Notes: generated by a model not told the origin, from the sequence alone. 64,000 nucleotides of DNA from Simplicispira suum (GCF_003008595.1 NZ_CP027669.1:744001-808000), one strand, 5' to 3'. Shown: positions 49,058 to 59,564, counted from the stretch's first letter. Numbers and translations: made by a program.

Positions 49058-49963
49058 TCAACCCAGCGCCAGCAAGGCCACGCCGGCCGCGATACATACC
49101 GCGCCCAACAGCCGGGCGAGACGGTCGCCCTCGCCGAGCAAGTGCCCACCCAGCAAAGCGGCAAACAGCATCGACACCTCGCGCGCGGGCGCCACCAGCG
49201 AGATCGGCGCTTCGCGCAGCGCAAACAGCACCAGCACGTACGACACCGGGCTGATCACCGCCACCAGCAGCGCAAAGCGCCACTGCGTGCGCCACAGTGA
49301 GCCCGCAGCGGGCAAGTCGCGCAGTACCACCGGCGCCAGCACGGCGACCCGCACAAAGTTGCCCATGTAGTCCACCAGAATCGGCGACATCAGCAGCAGC
49401 TTGACGGCGTAGCCATCCACCACCGTATAGCTGGCTATGAATGCGCCTGTGAGCAAGCCGTAGGCCATGCCCTTGTGCACCCGGGCTCGTGCCTGCACAT
49501 CGTGCGCTGCGCGCAGCAGGCCGGGGCCGCCGGCAATCAGGAACACGCCGCCCACAACGCCCACGATGCCCACAGCGCCCAGTGCAGAAATGCGCTCGCC
49601 CAACAGGGTGATGGCCACCAGAGACGAAAGCAATGGCCCCGAGCCGCGCGCCAGTGGGTACACCACCGTGAGATCGGCCTTGCGGTAGCCGCGCAGCAGC
49701 GTCACGTAATACGCCACGTGCAGCAAGCCACTGCCCACCACGATGCCCCACTCCGCCGCGCCCCACAGGGGCACCACGCCCCGCCCGACCCACCATCCGA
49801 GCGGAGCCCAGAACAGCATCATCAGAAATGAGGTGAAGAAGGCAAAGCGCGAGTCTCCTCCCGCCTTTTTGGCCGCAATGTTCCACGAAGCGTGGATCAG
49901 AGCGGCCAGAAGGATGAGAGCAAAGGCGGTAGGGGTCACGGGCGGGAAACGAAAGGCTTCCAT
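49058..49963 (-). CDS. EamA (DMT) family transporter
   Basis: A 301-residue inner-membrane protein with ten hydrophobic segments in two EamA halves (LILLAALIHASWNIAAKKAGG; SLVAITLLGERISALGAVGIV; FAALLGGHLLGEGDRLARLLG). DMT permeases move small organic molecules, often outward. The substrate is unknown. First gene of the minus-strand group reaching down to the LysE-like gene. Confidence 0.88.
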   Translation of the reverse strand: MEAFRFPPVTPTAFALILLAALIHASWNIAAKKAGGDSRFAFFTSFLMMLFWAPLGWWVGRGVVPLWGAAEWGIVVGSGLLHVAYYVTLLRGYRKADLTVVYPLARGSGPLLSSLVAITLLGERISALGAVGIVGVVGGVFLIAGGPGLLRAAHDVQARARVHKGMAYGLLTGAFIASYTVVDGYAVKLLLMSPILVDYMGNFVRVAVLAPVVLRDLPAAGSLWRTQWRFALLVAVISPVSYVLVLFALREAPISLVAPAREVSMLFAALLGGHLLGEGDRLARLLGAVCIAAGVALLALG

Positions 49964-50133
49964 GCCAACAGCCGCAGCGCCCTTGGACCTGCGGCCGTGT
50001 GCGGCGCGAAGAGTCAGTGATCGAGAATGCTATGAGGCGCCCGCAGCGCATGAAACCGGCACAGCCCGAGCCAGCGGCTACCGTGCAAGGGCCGCCAGCA
50101 TTCCACTGCAGGGGCAACGGTGGCATCCTCCTG
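49964..50133. other. gene-free upstream part of the EamA-BLUF interval
   Basis: About 170 bp holding the 5' region of the EamA gene. No gene, promoter consensus or RNA is evident. The rest of the 309-bp interval is a repeat copy. Confidence 0.5.
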
Positions 50134-50268
50134 CCCGCACCGCGCAGCGGTGCGGGAGCGGGGGCTGAGGGGCGTGGCTCCAGGCCTGCCTGCGCAGGCT
50201 TGGACGTCCCAGAAGAGGCGCCGCCTCTGGCGGCTGCACGCAGGCGCAACGCGACTCAAGGGGGTGTT
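50134..50268 (-). repeat. ~110-bp repeat, copy C (after the BLUF gene)
   Basis: On the minus strand it starts ACCCCCTTGAG 4 nt after the BLUF stop, then GCCGCCAGAGGCGGC, the AAGCCTG/CAGGC stem and CCCCTCAGCC, diverged from A and B in places. Its far end is a perfect 10-bp stem CCCGCACCGC-gca-GCGGTGCGGG (50134-50156). Confidence 0.75.
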
Positions 50269-50272
50269 CACC

Positions 50273-50695
50273 TCATGCTCTGCCGATGATGGACGCCGTC
50301 GCCATCAATTCCTCGAGCAGGGCAAACGACACGGTGCCAGAGACGCTGTAGGGATCCAGCTCAGGTTTTTCAGAGTATTTGAGCAAGATGGAATGGTTGA
50401 TCTTGGAGAGATTGACCTTGCCCATGGTCCAGCCGCCAAAGCGCCGCTCGGCGATCTCTTCGTAATGCAACAGCTCCACGTCCTTGTGGCGCACGTCGCG
50501 CTGAATGTGCCCGTAGAGTTCATTCACCGCAGAGCGCCCACCCTCAATGGCCTGCAAAAACACGCCGCCGCCGTAACACAGGATGCCGGTGATGCCGCAG
50601 CCGGGGTTGTGTTCGCGCGACTGGGTGAGGATGGCGTCGATGGCTTCGGGCGAGTTGTCGACGGCGCGGCTGGCGTAGAGCAGGCGTACCAACAT
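50273..50695 (-). CDS. BLUF-domain blue-light photoreceptor
   Basis: A 140-residue single-domain sensor that binds FAD. All key residues are present: Tyr7 (RLLYASRA), Asn30 (SREHNPGCGITGIL), Gln48 (GVFLQAIEG), Trp89 and Met91 (FGGWTMG). Light alters the Tyr-Gln-flavin hydrogen bonding. The 45 residues after the core are a helical cap with no attached output domain, so it must signal by protein contact, as in PixD-like short BLUF proteins. The ATG lies 1 nt past the folE stop with AGGAAGGA about 7 nt upstream, inside folE. Confidence 0.9.
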   Translation of the reverse strand: MLVRLLYASRAVDNSPEAIDAILTQSREHNPGCGITGILCYGGGVFLQAIEGGRSAVNELYGHIQRDVRHKDVELLHYEEIAERRFGGWTMGKVNLSKINHSILLKYSEKPELDPYSVSGTVSFALLEELMATASIIGRA

Positions 50696-50696
50696 G

Positions 50697-51422
50697 TCAG
50701 TTCCTTCCTGGAATGAGCGAGAGGAATTCGCGGCGCAGTGCCGCATCCTTGAGGAACACGCCGCGCATCACCGAGTTGAGCATCTTGCTGTCCATCTCCT
50801 TCACGCCGCGCCAAGACATGCAGAAGTGGCTTGCCTCCATGACGATGGCCAGGCCGTCGGGCTGGGTCTTTTCCATGATCAGGTCGGCCAGCTGCACCAC
50901 GGCTTCCTCCTGGATTTGCGGCCGGCCCATGACCCAATCGACCAACCGGGCGTATTTCGACAGGCCAATCACGTTGGTGTGCTCGTTCGGCATGACGCCA
51001 ATCCAGATCTTGCCGATCACCGGGCACAGGTGGTGGCTGCAGGCGCTGCGTACCGTCAGGGGCCCGACGATCATCAGCTCGTTCAGGTGCTCGGCATTAG
51101 GGAACTCGGTGATCGCGGGGGGCGCCACGTAGCGGCCCTTGAAGACTTCGCTCAGGTACATCTTGGCCACGCGGCGCGCGGTGGCGTGGGTGTTGTGGTC
51201 GCCCTGGGTGTCGATCACCATGCTGTCGAGCACCCCTTGCATTTTGAGCTCCACCTCGTCGAGCAAGGCCTCCAGCTCGCCGGGCTCGATGAACTGGGCG
51301 ATGTTGTCATTGGCGTTAAAGCGCTTGCGGGCAGCAACGACGCGCTCGCGAATCTTGACGGAGACGGGAACGCCTTCGTCGGGGGCTTCGGGGCGGATCT
51401 CAAGGGGTTCAGAGCGCAGCAT
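50697..51422 (-). CDS. folE: GTP cyclohydrolase I
   Basis: A 241-residue enzyme making 7,8-dihydroneopterin triphosphate from GTP, first step to folate/tetrahydropterin. Zinc ligands lie in RSACSHHLCPVIG (Cys128, His131) and in ASHFCMSWRGV. VGPLTVRS and GLSKYARLVDW are further hallmarks. A 20-residue N-terminal extension is rich in Pro/Glu. nudB, the next folate-branch enzyme, is 4 kb away. Coupled to the BLUF gene. Confidence 0.96.
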   Translation of the reverse strand: MLRSEPLEIRPEAPDEGVPVSVKIRERVVAARKRFNANDNIAQFIEPGELEALLDEVELKMQGVLDSMVIDTQGDHNTHATARRVAKMYLSEVFKGRYVAPPAITEFPNAEHLNELMIVGPLTVRSACSHHLCPVIGKIWIGVMPNEHTNVIGLSKYARLVDWVMGRPQIQEEAVVQLADLIMEKTQPDGLAIVMEASHFCMSWRGVKEMDSKMLNSVMRGVFLKDAALRREFLSLIPGRN

Positions 51423-51460
51423 GGACGAATGGTAACAGTGGCACAAGGTTCGTGCATTTC

Positions 51461-51525
51461 AAGTATTTTTGGCCGCTAGCGCTTATGTGACAAGCGCTAG
51501 CAGCTACAAACAACATAGCATTGAT
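51461..51525. repeat. AGCGCTAGxGGCC-family repeat between folE and clsB
   Basis: Reads aagtatttttggccgctagc, gcttatgtgacaagcgctag, cagctacaaacaacatagca. The stem GCTAGCGCTT/AAGCGCTAGC is the most complete of all copies (10 bp over a short loop). It lies just past the clsB stop and upstream of the folE start. Confidence 0.75.
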
Positions 51526-51534
51526 GCAAGCTGG

Positions 51535-52755
51535 CTAGTAGGTCTTGCCGGTGAGCCACAGCGCACTGCGTACCAGCGCAAAGGCCAGGCGGTCGAGCAG
51601 GCGCGCGCGCCAGGGCCGCGCAGCGTAGGCGGCGCTGTCAATCTGCTGGCCGGCATGCTCCATGGCGTCCACCAGACGCGCGCGCAGGCTGCGCGCAAAA
51701 TCGGCGTCCGCGATCGCCACATTGGCCTCTTTGGCCAGCAGCAGGCTCAGCGGATCGAGGTTGGACGATCCCACCGTCGCCCAGGGGTGCGTGCCTTCAG
51801 CGTCGATCACCGCCACTTTGGCATGCAGAAAGCTCGGTGCATATTCGTGGATTTCGATGCCCGCCTTCAGCAGCTTGCCGTATACCGGCCGCGCCGCGTG
51901 GTACTGCAGAAAGTACTCGTAGCGCCCCTGCAGCAGCAGGCGCACGCGCACGCCGCGCCGCGCCGCAAGCACCAGCGCGCGGCGCAGCTTTCGACCTGGA
52001 ACGAAATAGGCATTGGCAATGATGACCTCATCGCGCGCTTGCGCAATGGCGCGCAGGTAGGCGCTCTCGATACCGGCGCGGTGGAGCAGGTTGTCGCGCA
52101 GCAGCAGTGCAGCGCGCACTGTTCCAACGCCGCGCCTTGTGCTGCCCGCTCCGCGCGAAGCCGCTTTCGCCGCCTGCATGGCACGGCGGGCGTCGCCCAG
52201 ATGGCGCGAACGCGCGGCACTGGCAGCCTGCATGCGCCACCAGACGATTTGCATCGCCGCCTGCGCTTCGTCGGCAATGGGGCCGAGCACCTGTACCGCG
52301 AAGTCGAGTCGCGGCGCTTCGAGCCGCCCGTAATTCGGATCGTAAAAATCGTCCAGCAGGTTGATGCCGCCGCAAAACAGCACCGCGCCATCGACCACAC
52401 ACAGCTTGCGGTGCATGCGGCGCCAGCGCTCGGGCAGGAGCAAGCCCAGCGGCCCGAGCGGCGCATACACCTGGTACTGCACGCCGGCAGCGCGCAGGCG
52501 CTCAAGCCAATCGGTGGCCAGGCCGCCGGTGCCAAAGCCATCAACCAGCAACTGCACTTCGACGCCCCGGTGCGCAGCGCGCTCCAGCGCCTCGCCAATG
52601 CTGGCACCGCTGTCGGTGAAGTCGCAAATATAGGTTTCAAACCGCACGCTCTGCGCCGCGCCATCCATGGCCTGCACCAGCGCGGGGAACAGCTCCTGCG
52701 CGCCCTGCAGCAGCACTGCACTGTGGCCAGGAACCAGCTCGACAGGGCGCGCCAT
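51535..52755 (-). CDS. clsB: cardiolipin synthase B (phospholipase D family)
   Basis: A 406-residue protein with two HKD motifs (HRKLCVVDG and HAKVAVIDAEG), each followed by a GG/GSSN segment (FCGGINL; VGSSNLDP). No N-terminal membrane helices, as in ClsB/YbhO. It condenses phosphatidylglycerol, possibly with phosphatidylethanolamine, to cardiolipin. Follows the nuclease-family gene by 7 bp, an arrangement also found as ybhP-ybhO in E. coli. Confidence 0.9.
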   Translation of the reverse strand: MARPVELVPGHSAVLLQGAQELFPALVQAMDGAAQSVRFETYICDFTDSGASIGEALERAAHRGVEVQLLVDGFGTGGLATDWLERLRAAGVQYQVYAPLGPLGLLLPERWRRMHRKLCVVDGAVLFCGGINLLDDFYDPNYGRLEAPRLDFAVQVLGPIADEAQAAMQIVWWRMQAASAARSRHLGDARRAMQAAKAASRGAGSTRRGVGTVRAALLLRDNLLHRAGIESAYLRAIAQARDEVIIANAYFVPGRKLRRALVLAARRGVRVRLLLQGRYEYFLQYHAARPVYGKLLKAGIEIHEYAPSFLHAKVAVIDAEGTHPWATVGSSNLDPLSLLLAKEANVAIADADFARSLRARLVDAMEHAGQQIDSAAYAARPWRARLLDRLAFALVRSALWLTGKTY

Positions 52756-52762
52756 CTACAAG

Positions 52763-53497
52763 CTACAAGCGGAACTCTGCCACCAGCGGCAGATGGTCCG
52801 ACATGCGCCACCAGATGCGCCCTTGCGGCACATGCGCGCCCATGGGGGTCAGGCCGCGCACGTAGATGTGATCGAGCTGCACGATGGGCAAGCGCGCCGG
52901 GTAGGTGAACGCGCCATGCTCGAACTCCACCAACCCGATCTGCGCCAGCGCCATCTTGACCTGCAACCCCCAGTCGTTAAAGTCCCCCGCAACCACCAGC
53001 GGCGCGCCGGCCGGGACCTCGCGCTCAATGAAGGCACGCAAGCGCTGCACCTGGCGCACCCGACTGCCCGGGATCAACCCCAGGTGCACAACGATGGAGT
53101 GAACCGATCTGCCCCCGAGGTCGATCTCCACATGAAGCAATCCGCGCTGCTCGAAGCGGTGGTCGGAGATGTCCTCATGCTGGTGACCCAGCACCGGCCA
53201 GCGCGTCAGCAGTGCATTGCCATGCTCGCCATGTTTGGTGAAGGCGTTGGTGCGGTAGACAGCCTCATAGCCCTCAGGTGCCAGGTACTGCGCCTGGGGC
53301 ACATCGGGCCAGCGATCAAAATAAGCTGCCTCGCTGCGGTTCAGGCTGCGCACCTCTTGCAGGCAGACAATGTCCGCGTCGAGCTGCTCTACCGCATGCC
53401 CGAGGTTGTGAATCTCCAGCCGGCGCGCCGGGCCAAAGCCCTGCACCCCTTTGTGGATGTTGTAGGTGGCAACACGCAGCAGCGACGGAGAATCCAT
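52763..53497 (-). CDS. endonuclease/exonuclease/phosphatase family protein (YbhP-like)
   Basis: A 244-residue EEP-fold enzyme. The metal and catalytic motifs are TYNIHKG (N13), LQEVRS, GDFNDWG and SDHLPLVAEF with the final His. No signal peptide. Coupling to clsB suggests a role in lipid or phosphoester metabolism rather than DNA, but this is inference from the E. coli ybhP-clsB pair. Divergent from the TPR response-regulator gene (113 bp between starts). Confidence 0.88.
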   Translation of the reverse strand: MDSPSLLRVATYNIHKGVQGFGPARRLEIHNLGHAVEQLDADIVCLQEVRSLNRSEAAYFDRWPDVPQAQYLAPEGYEAVYRTNAFTKHGEHGNALLTRWPVLGHQHEDISDHRFEQRGLLHVEIDLGGRSVHSIVVHLGLIPGSRVRQVQRLRAFIEREVPAGAPLVVAGDFNDWGLQVKMALAQIGLVEFEHGAFTYPARLPIVQLDHIYVRGLTPMGAHVPQGRIWWRMSDHLPLVAEFRL

Positions 53498-53610
53498 GCG
53501 TCGATTGTGGCGCAGGCGCGAAACTCGCGGGTCCGACCCTATCGCCCGGCCTTTCCGCTGTATTTACACTTCGAAACGCCGAAACCCGCGCCGCGCCCAA
53601 CACCTTCTCC

Positions 53611-55311
53611 ATGGCTGCCCCCTCATCCAAAGCCACGCGTGAGTATGTCGCGCTGGTCGTCGACGCCAACGCCACCTCGCGCAGTATTCTGGCGGCGCAG
53701 CTTCGGGCGTATGGCATCAGCAGGGTGACGCAGTGCAACCGCATCCATGACGCGCGCAACCGCCTCGAGCACATGACCTTCGACTATGTGCTTTGCGAGC
53801 AATCGTTCAGCGATGGCGATAACGCCGGCCAGACCTTGCTGGACGATCTGCGGCGCGCAAAGCTGCTCCCTTTTTCCACGGTGTTCTTCATGGTCACGGG
53901 CGAGGCTTCGTACGCAAGCGTGGCCGAGGCTGCGGAATCGGCGCTGGACGGCTATTTGCTCAAACCGTTTGCACCATCTGCGCTGTTTGAACGGCTGCGC
54001 CTGGCGCGCAAACGCAAGGAGCATCTCAGCGCCATCTTTGAGGCCATTGAGGCAGACGACTTCGAACTGGCGGCCGGGTTGTGTGTGGAACGGTTTGTCC
54101 ATCGCGGCCCGTACTGGCTGTACGCGGCACGCATCGGGACCGAGTTGCTGCTGCGCCTGGGGCGCCATGAGCAAGCGAAAAAAATGTTTGAAGCCGTCAT
54201 TGCCGCTCGCGCCCTGCCCTGGGCCAAATTGGGGGTTGCACGTGCGCAGATCGAAGGCGGCCAGAACTTGCAAGCCGCCGCCACGCTGCAGGGCCTGATC
54301 GAAGAGGACGCAAGCTTTGCCGACGCCTATGACGTGCTCGGGCGCGCGCAGATCGAACAAGGCCAATTCGAGGCAGCGCTGGAAACCTACCGCCTGGCGG
54401 TGTCGCTCACCCCGGATTCACTGGTGCGTGTGCAAAAGCTCGGGCTGATGTCGTACTACCTGGGAGAGCGCGCCGCAGCGCGCAGCGCGCTCTCCCGCGC
54501 GGTGCAGCTGGGCATCGACTCCAAGCTATTCGATTTCCAATCGCTGGTGCTGTTTGCCTTCAGCTGCTTTGACGAAGGCGACACCAAGGGGCTGGATCGC
54601 TGCCGAGCCGACTTTGGACGTGCTCTCGAACGCCACAGCGACAGCCTGCGCATCAAGCGCTTCGCGCGTGTGACGGCCGCACTGCAGTCCATTGCGCAGC
54701 GCAAATTCTCGGACGCAGTGGATGCGGTGCGCGACATGGCACGCGACATCACACAACCCGATTTCGACTTCGAGGCGGCATGCAATCTGGTGGCGCTCAT
54801 TGCGACGCTGGCCACCACCTCGATCGCGCTGGACGAAGCCGAGAGCTGGGTGCAAAAAATTGGCATGCGCTACGCCCACACGCGCGCTCTGGCACAGCTG
54901 CTTGGCAGCGCCTGCGGCTCGCATACCGGGTTTGCAGAGCAGCTCCGTGCCTGCCTTCCGGTCATCAACCAGCTGGCGGAACAAGCCGTTGCCCAAAGCC
55001 TAAAGGGAGGTGCCGCCGAGTCGGTGGAAATGCTTCTGGGGCACGCGGAAAGCAGCCGCAATACCAAACTGCTCGAACTGGCGCAGCAAGTGCTCACGCG
55101 CCATGGCCCGCAGATAGAAAACGCCACCCGACTGCAATCGCGCATCGACACCCTGCGTCCGCAGTGCGGCACGGCCCAGCCGCGGGCCTTGCTGGGGGGC
55201 GAGGGCGAACGTGCCCCTGGGGGACTCTCGCTGCGCGCGCGTGCACCTGCTGCAGCGCCGGCGACTGCGCCAGCACCCAACCCGGCAGCTACCGGTGCTG
55301 CGACTGGCTGA
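53611..55311 (+). CDS. TPR response regulator with atypical receiver domain
   Basis: A 566-residue protein. Residues about 12-135 are a receiver fold: VALVVDAN at strand 1, LLKPF with the conserved Lys at strand 5. The phospho-acceptor position reads CEQSF, that is Glu (or Cys) where Asp is expected. Residues about 140-510 form TPR-like helical repeats (ASFADAYDVLGRAQIEQGQFEAAL in two parts). The last 50 are Pro/Ala-rich. A constitutively active or unphosphorylated adapter is likely. No histidine kinase is adjacent. Its 3' end overlaps nudB by 23 bp, tail to tail. Confidence 0.85.
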   Translation: MAAPSSKATREYVALVVDANATSRSILAAQLRAYGISRVTQCNRIHDARNRLEHMTFDYVLCEQSFSDGDNAGQTLLDDLRRAKLLPFSTVFFMVTGEASYASVAEAAESALDGYLLKPFAPSALFERLRLARKRKEHLSAIFEAIEADDFELAAGLCVERFVHRGPYWLYAARIGTELLLRLGRHEQAKKMFEAVIAARALPWAKLGVARAQIEGGQNLQAAATLQGLIEEDASFADAYDVLGRAQIEQGQFEAALETYRLAVSLTPDSLVRVQKLGLMSYYLGERAAARSALSRAVQLGIDSKLFDFQSLVLFAFSCFDEGDTKGLDRCRADFGRALERHSDSLRIKRFARVTAALQSIAQRKFSDAVDAVRDMARDITQPDFDFEAACNLVALIATLATTSIALDEAESWVQKIGMRYAHTRALAQLLGSACGSHTGFAEQLRACLPVINQLAEQAVAQSLKGGAAESVEMLLGHAESSRNTKLLELAQQVLTRHGPQIENATRLQSRIDTLRPQCGTAQPRALLGGEGERAPGGLSLRARAPAAAPATAPAPNPAATGAATG

Positions 55312-55780
55312 GGGCGGCAACGCGGGCTGGCAGTTCCCTGCACATCTGCGCGTTGGTTCTTGAGAAACACGCCTGCGCCGCATCCGCCCAAGGCAGCCAG
55401 CGCGCCGCCGAATGCTCGCGCGCGCTAAGCACCACAGGCGTACCGGCCGGTACGCACAGGCCAAAGACCCGTTCGCGGTTGCGCACTACCCCGTCCGCGT
55501 AGCGGTGCCGCCAGCGCGGCCAGATTTCGTATTCGTTCTCGTACTGCCAGTCAAGCAGCGCATGGCCAGGCGCCAGCGCGTTGATCCCGGTCTCCTCCGC
55601 CACCTCGCGAACCGCAGCATCATGGAAGGATTCTTCGGGGAAGTCCTTGGAGCCCGTAACCGACTGCCAATGGTCCGGCCAATCCGCGCGCGAGAGCAGC
55701 AGCACCTCCAGCGCAGGCGTGTGGATCACCACCAGCACCGACTCCGGTATCTTGAAAGCCTGAACGCCATCGACCCCCAT
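55289..55780 (-). CDS. nudB: dihydroneopterin triphosphate diphosphatase (Nudix)
   Basis: A 163-residue Nudix hydrolase. WQSVTGSKDFPEE then the box HDAAVREVAEETGI, one residue longer before the catalytic helix than the canonical GX5E; the helix residues R58, E59, E62, E63 are intact. The DHWQSVTG and YENEYEIWPRWRHRYADGV segments match NudB, which removes pyrophosphate from dihydroneopterin triphosphate, the product of FolE. It starts 5 bp after the CsgG-like gene and overlaps the response-regulator gene. Confidence 0.9.
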   Translation of the reverse strand: MGVDGVQAFKIPESVLVVIHTPALEVLLLSRADWPDHWQSVTGSKDFPEESFHDAAVREVAEETGINALAPGHALLDWQYENEYEIWPRWRHRYADGVVRNRERVFGLCVPAGTPVVLSAREHSAARWLPWADAAQACFSRTNAQMCRELPARVAALSQSQHR

Positions 55781-55785
55781 CGTCT

Positions 55786-56595
55786 TCAGCCAAGCGCACC
55801 GTGCGCTGTGGGCACAGGCGGCGGAAGCGCTTTTGCCTGAAGCGCGCGCACCTGTACCACCAGTTGGTTGTGCGCGTCCAGAAACGCTGCAGCAATGACC
55901 TTTCCTTCGTTGGTATTGCTCCAGCCGGCCCCCGCAGCACCGCCGAGCTTGCCAAACACAAGCCCCCCAACGCCCAGGTCGGTGGTGCGCGCCGATCCTG
56001 TAGCCGCAGCCACCTGCTCGGTGGTTTCGTTGTCCGACAGCAGCAGCGCGGTCTGCGCCTCCTTGAACTTGACCTGCTCCATCAGCCCGGCCAGCCCGGC
56101 AATGTCACGCAGCACAGGAATCATGGCCACCACCCCTGCCAAGCCCCGCCCCGCGTCCTGCTCACTGAACGTGAGGCTGGGCGTCAGCGTGTACTGGGCC
56201 TCGTAGCCCTTGCCCCTGGCCACGGTGGAATTCGGCCGCAGAACACCCGACTCCTTCAGATCCTGCTCCTGGATCGTTCCGCGCAAGCCCGCATTGCGGT
56301 CCACCACCCGAAAGCAGCCGCTCTGCTGTGCCAGCAGCTTGATCAAGGGGACTGGCGACGCCGGCAACTGGTAGCCCGCCCCCATCGCATATCCGTTCGG
56401 ATTTTCGGCCAGCGCCAGCGTGGCTACAGGCGCGTCACAGCGCAGCAGCTCACGCGCTGCGTTCTGCGCGCCCTGCGGGCCCGCAGACCCCGCCACCACC
56501 GAGCCGCCCTGGCCCAGTTCGGTTTTCTTTTCGCCGCAGGCGGCCAACACAGCCACCAGCGCGACGGCCAGCCAAGTCATTGCACGGGCTTGCAT
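55786..56595 (-). CDS. CsgG/HfaB-like lipoprotein
   Basis: A 269-residue lipoprotein: signal with lipobox VLAAC (Cys20). The mature part resembles CsgG-like folds, with CFRVVDRNAGLRGTIQEQ and YTLTPSLTFSEQ. A hydrophobic segment (GVVAMIPVLRDIAGLAGL) replaces the usual pore strands, so it may not form a CsgG-type channel. No curli or holdfast gene is nearby. ATG 56580 would give a shorter signal. It stands between the aspS terminator and nudB. Confidence 0.72.
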   Translation of the reverse strand: MQARAMTWLAVALVAVLAACGEKKTELGQGGSVVAGSAGPQGAQNAARELLRCDAPVATLALAENPNGYAMGAGYQLPASPVPLIKLLAQQSGCFRVVDRNAGLRGTIQEQDLKESGVLRPNSTVARGKGYEAQYTLTPSLTFSEQDAGRGLAGVVAMIPVLRDIAGLAGLMEQVKFKEAQTALLLSDNETTEQVAAATGSARTTDLGVGGLVFGKLGGAAGAGWSNTNEGKVIAAAFLDAHNQLVVQVRALQAKALPPPVPTAHGALG

Positions 56596-56616
56596 GTGTA
56601 AGGTGCTTCTTCCATC

Positions 56617-56650
56617 AAAAAAGCGGCAGGAACAAAACGCTCCTGCCGCT
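56617..56650 (-). terminator. intrinsic terminator after aspS
   Basis: On the minus strand AGCGGCAGGA-gcgttttgt-TCCTGCCGCT is a perfect 10-bp stem followed by TTTTTT. It begins about 50 bp after the aspS stop and ends just before the CsgG-like gene. Confidence 0.9.
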
Positions 56651-56698
56651 CTCGGGGTTCATCGATTCAAGCGCTCCCGTGGAACCGGTTCAATCCGT

Positions 56699-58513
<1,815 letters not shown>

Positions 58514-58552
58514 GGCAAAACTTCCGGCGCCCGGTCGAGCGCGTTGAAAAAA

Positions 58553-59173
58553 TCAGGCGGGCGAGGACGCAGCCGCTTCGTGCGGCACGACGACACCCAT
58601 GGAGACGATGTAGCGCAAGGCAGCATCCACGCCCATATCGAGCTCGATGCAGTCGCTCCTGCGCAGCATGACGAAATAGCCGCCCGTGGGGTTGGGCGTG
58701 GTGGGCACATACACGCTGACGTAGTCGTCCTGCAGCAGGGCCGCCACCTCACCACCGGGCGCGCCGGTGATGAAAGCCACAGTCCACACGCCCTCGCGCG
58801 GCCACTGCACCAGCACTGCAGTGCGAAAGGCGTTGCCACCTTCGGAAAACAAGGTATCGGAGACCTGCTTGACGCTGGAATAAATCGAGCGCACCACCGG
58901 AATGCGGCTGACCAGGCGGTCGCCCCACTGCACCAGCTTGCGGCCGGCGAAATTGCTGGTCATGGCCCCGACAGCGAGCAGGATGCCCAGCGTCAGCACG
59001 ACGCCAAAGCCCGGAATGTGAAACCCCAGCAGTCGGTCGGGGTGCCAGGCGGTGGGCAGAATCAGCAGCGTCTGGTCGAGCAGGCCCACCAGCCAGTTGA
59101 GCACGGCCAGAGTGATTGCCCCAGGGACGATCACCAGAAGACCAGTAAACAGCCAATTGCGCAGCGCAGTCAT
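58553..59173 (-). CDS. DUF502 membrane protein
   Basis: A 206-residue protein with two N-terminal helices (NWLFTGLLVIVPGAITLAVL; GFGVVLTLGILLAVGAMT), then a soluble domain (RIPVVRSIYSSVKQVSDTL; YVSVYVPTTPNPTGGYF). All are DUF502 features. Function unknown. Between fmdB (22 bp upstream) and aspS, the common betaproteobacterial order. Confidence 0.9.
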   Translation of the reverse strand: MTALRNWLFTGLLVIVPGAITLAVLNWLVGLLDQTLLILPTAWHPDRLLGFHIPGFGVVLTLGILLAVGAMTSNFAGRKLVQWGDRLVSRIPVVRSIYSSVKQVSDTLFSEGGNAFRTAVLVQWPREGVWTVAFITGAPGGEVAALLQDDYVSVYVPTTPNPTGGYFVMLRRSDCIELDMGVDAALRYIVSMGVVVPHEAAASSPA

Positions 59174-59195
59174 GGGATGGGAAGAGAAGAGCAGC

Positions 59196-59519
59196 CTAGT
59201 CAGCGCCTGCAGTACCGACAGCAGGCGCTGGCGCGGCGCTTGCAACTGGCGCGGCTTTGGTGGGGATGGGCGCAGCGCCCTCAGCTGCGGCAGGTGCAGC
59301 GGCCTCGCTGCCCTTGTCGGCAGCAGCCGGTGTCGGTCCACCCTTGAAATCGGTGGCGTACCAGCCTGAGCCCTTGAGCTGGAAGCCCGCAGCGGTCAGC
59401 TGCTTGGCGAAAGTCTCCGCGCCGCATGCCGGGCACACGGTCAAAACCGGGTCTGACATTTTCTGCAGCACGTCGCGCGCGTGGCCGCAGGCGCTGCATT
59501 TGTAGGCGTAAATTGGCAT
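59196..59519 (-). CDS. FmdB-type zinc ribbon protein
   Basis: A 107-residue protein: C8-x2-C11 and C29-x2-C32 make the FmdB zinc ribbon (MPIYAYKCSACG, CPACGAE). The next segment FQLKGSGWYATDFKGG is conserved, and the tail is Ala/Pro-rich low complexity. A regulatory role is presumed for the family. First gene of fmdB-DUF502-aspS. Confidence 0.88.
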   Translation of the reverse strand: MPIYAYKCSACGHARDVLQKMSDPVLTVCPACGAETFAKQLTAAGFQLKGSGWYATDFKGGPTPAAADKGSEAAAPAAAEGAAPIPTKAAPVASAAPAPAVGTAGAD

Positions 59520-59558
59520 GGGGAGGCGCTTCAGAAGTGCACAAGTGCAAAGCCCTCA

Positions 59559-59564
59559 ATTATA
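59559..59564 (-). promoter_or_regulatory. -10 box of the fmdB-DUF502-aspS operon
   Basis: Perfect TATAAT on the minus strand, 39 nt before the fmdB ATG, in the only gap (78 bp) where the promoter can lie. A TTGAAA is present but only 14 bp upstream, too close, so the -35 is uncertain. Confidence 0.5.
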
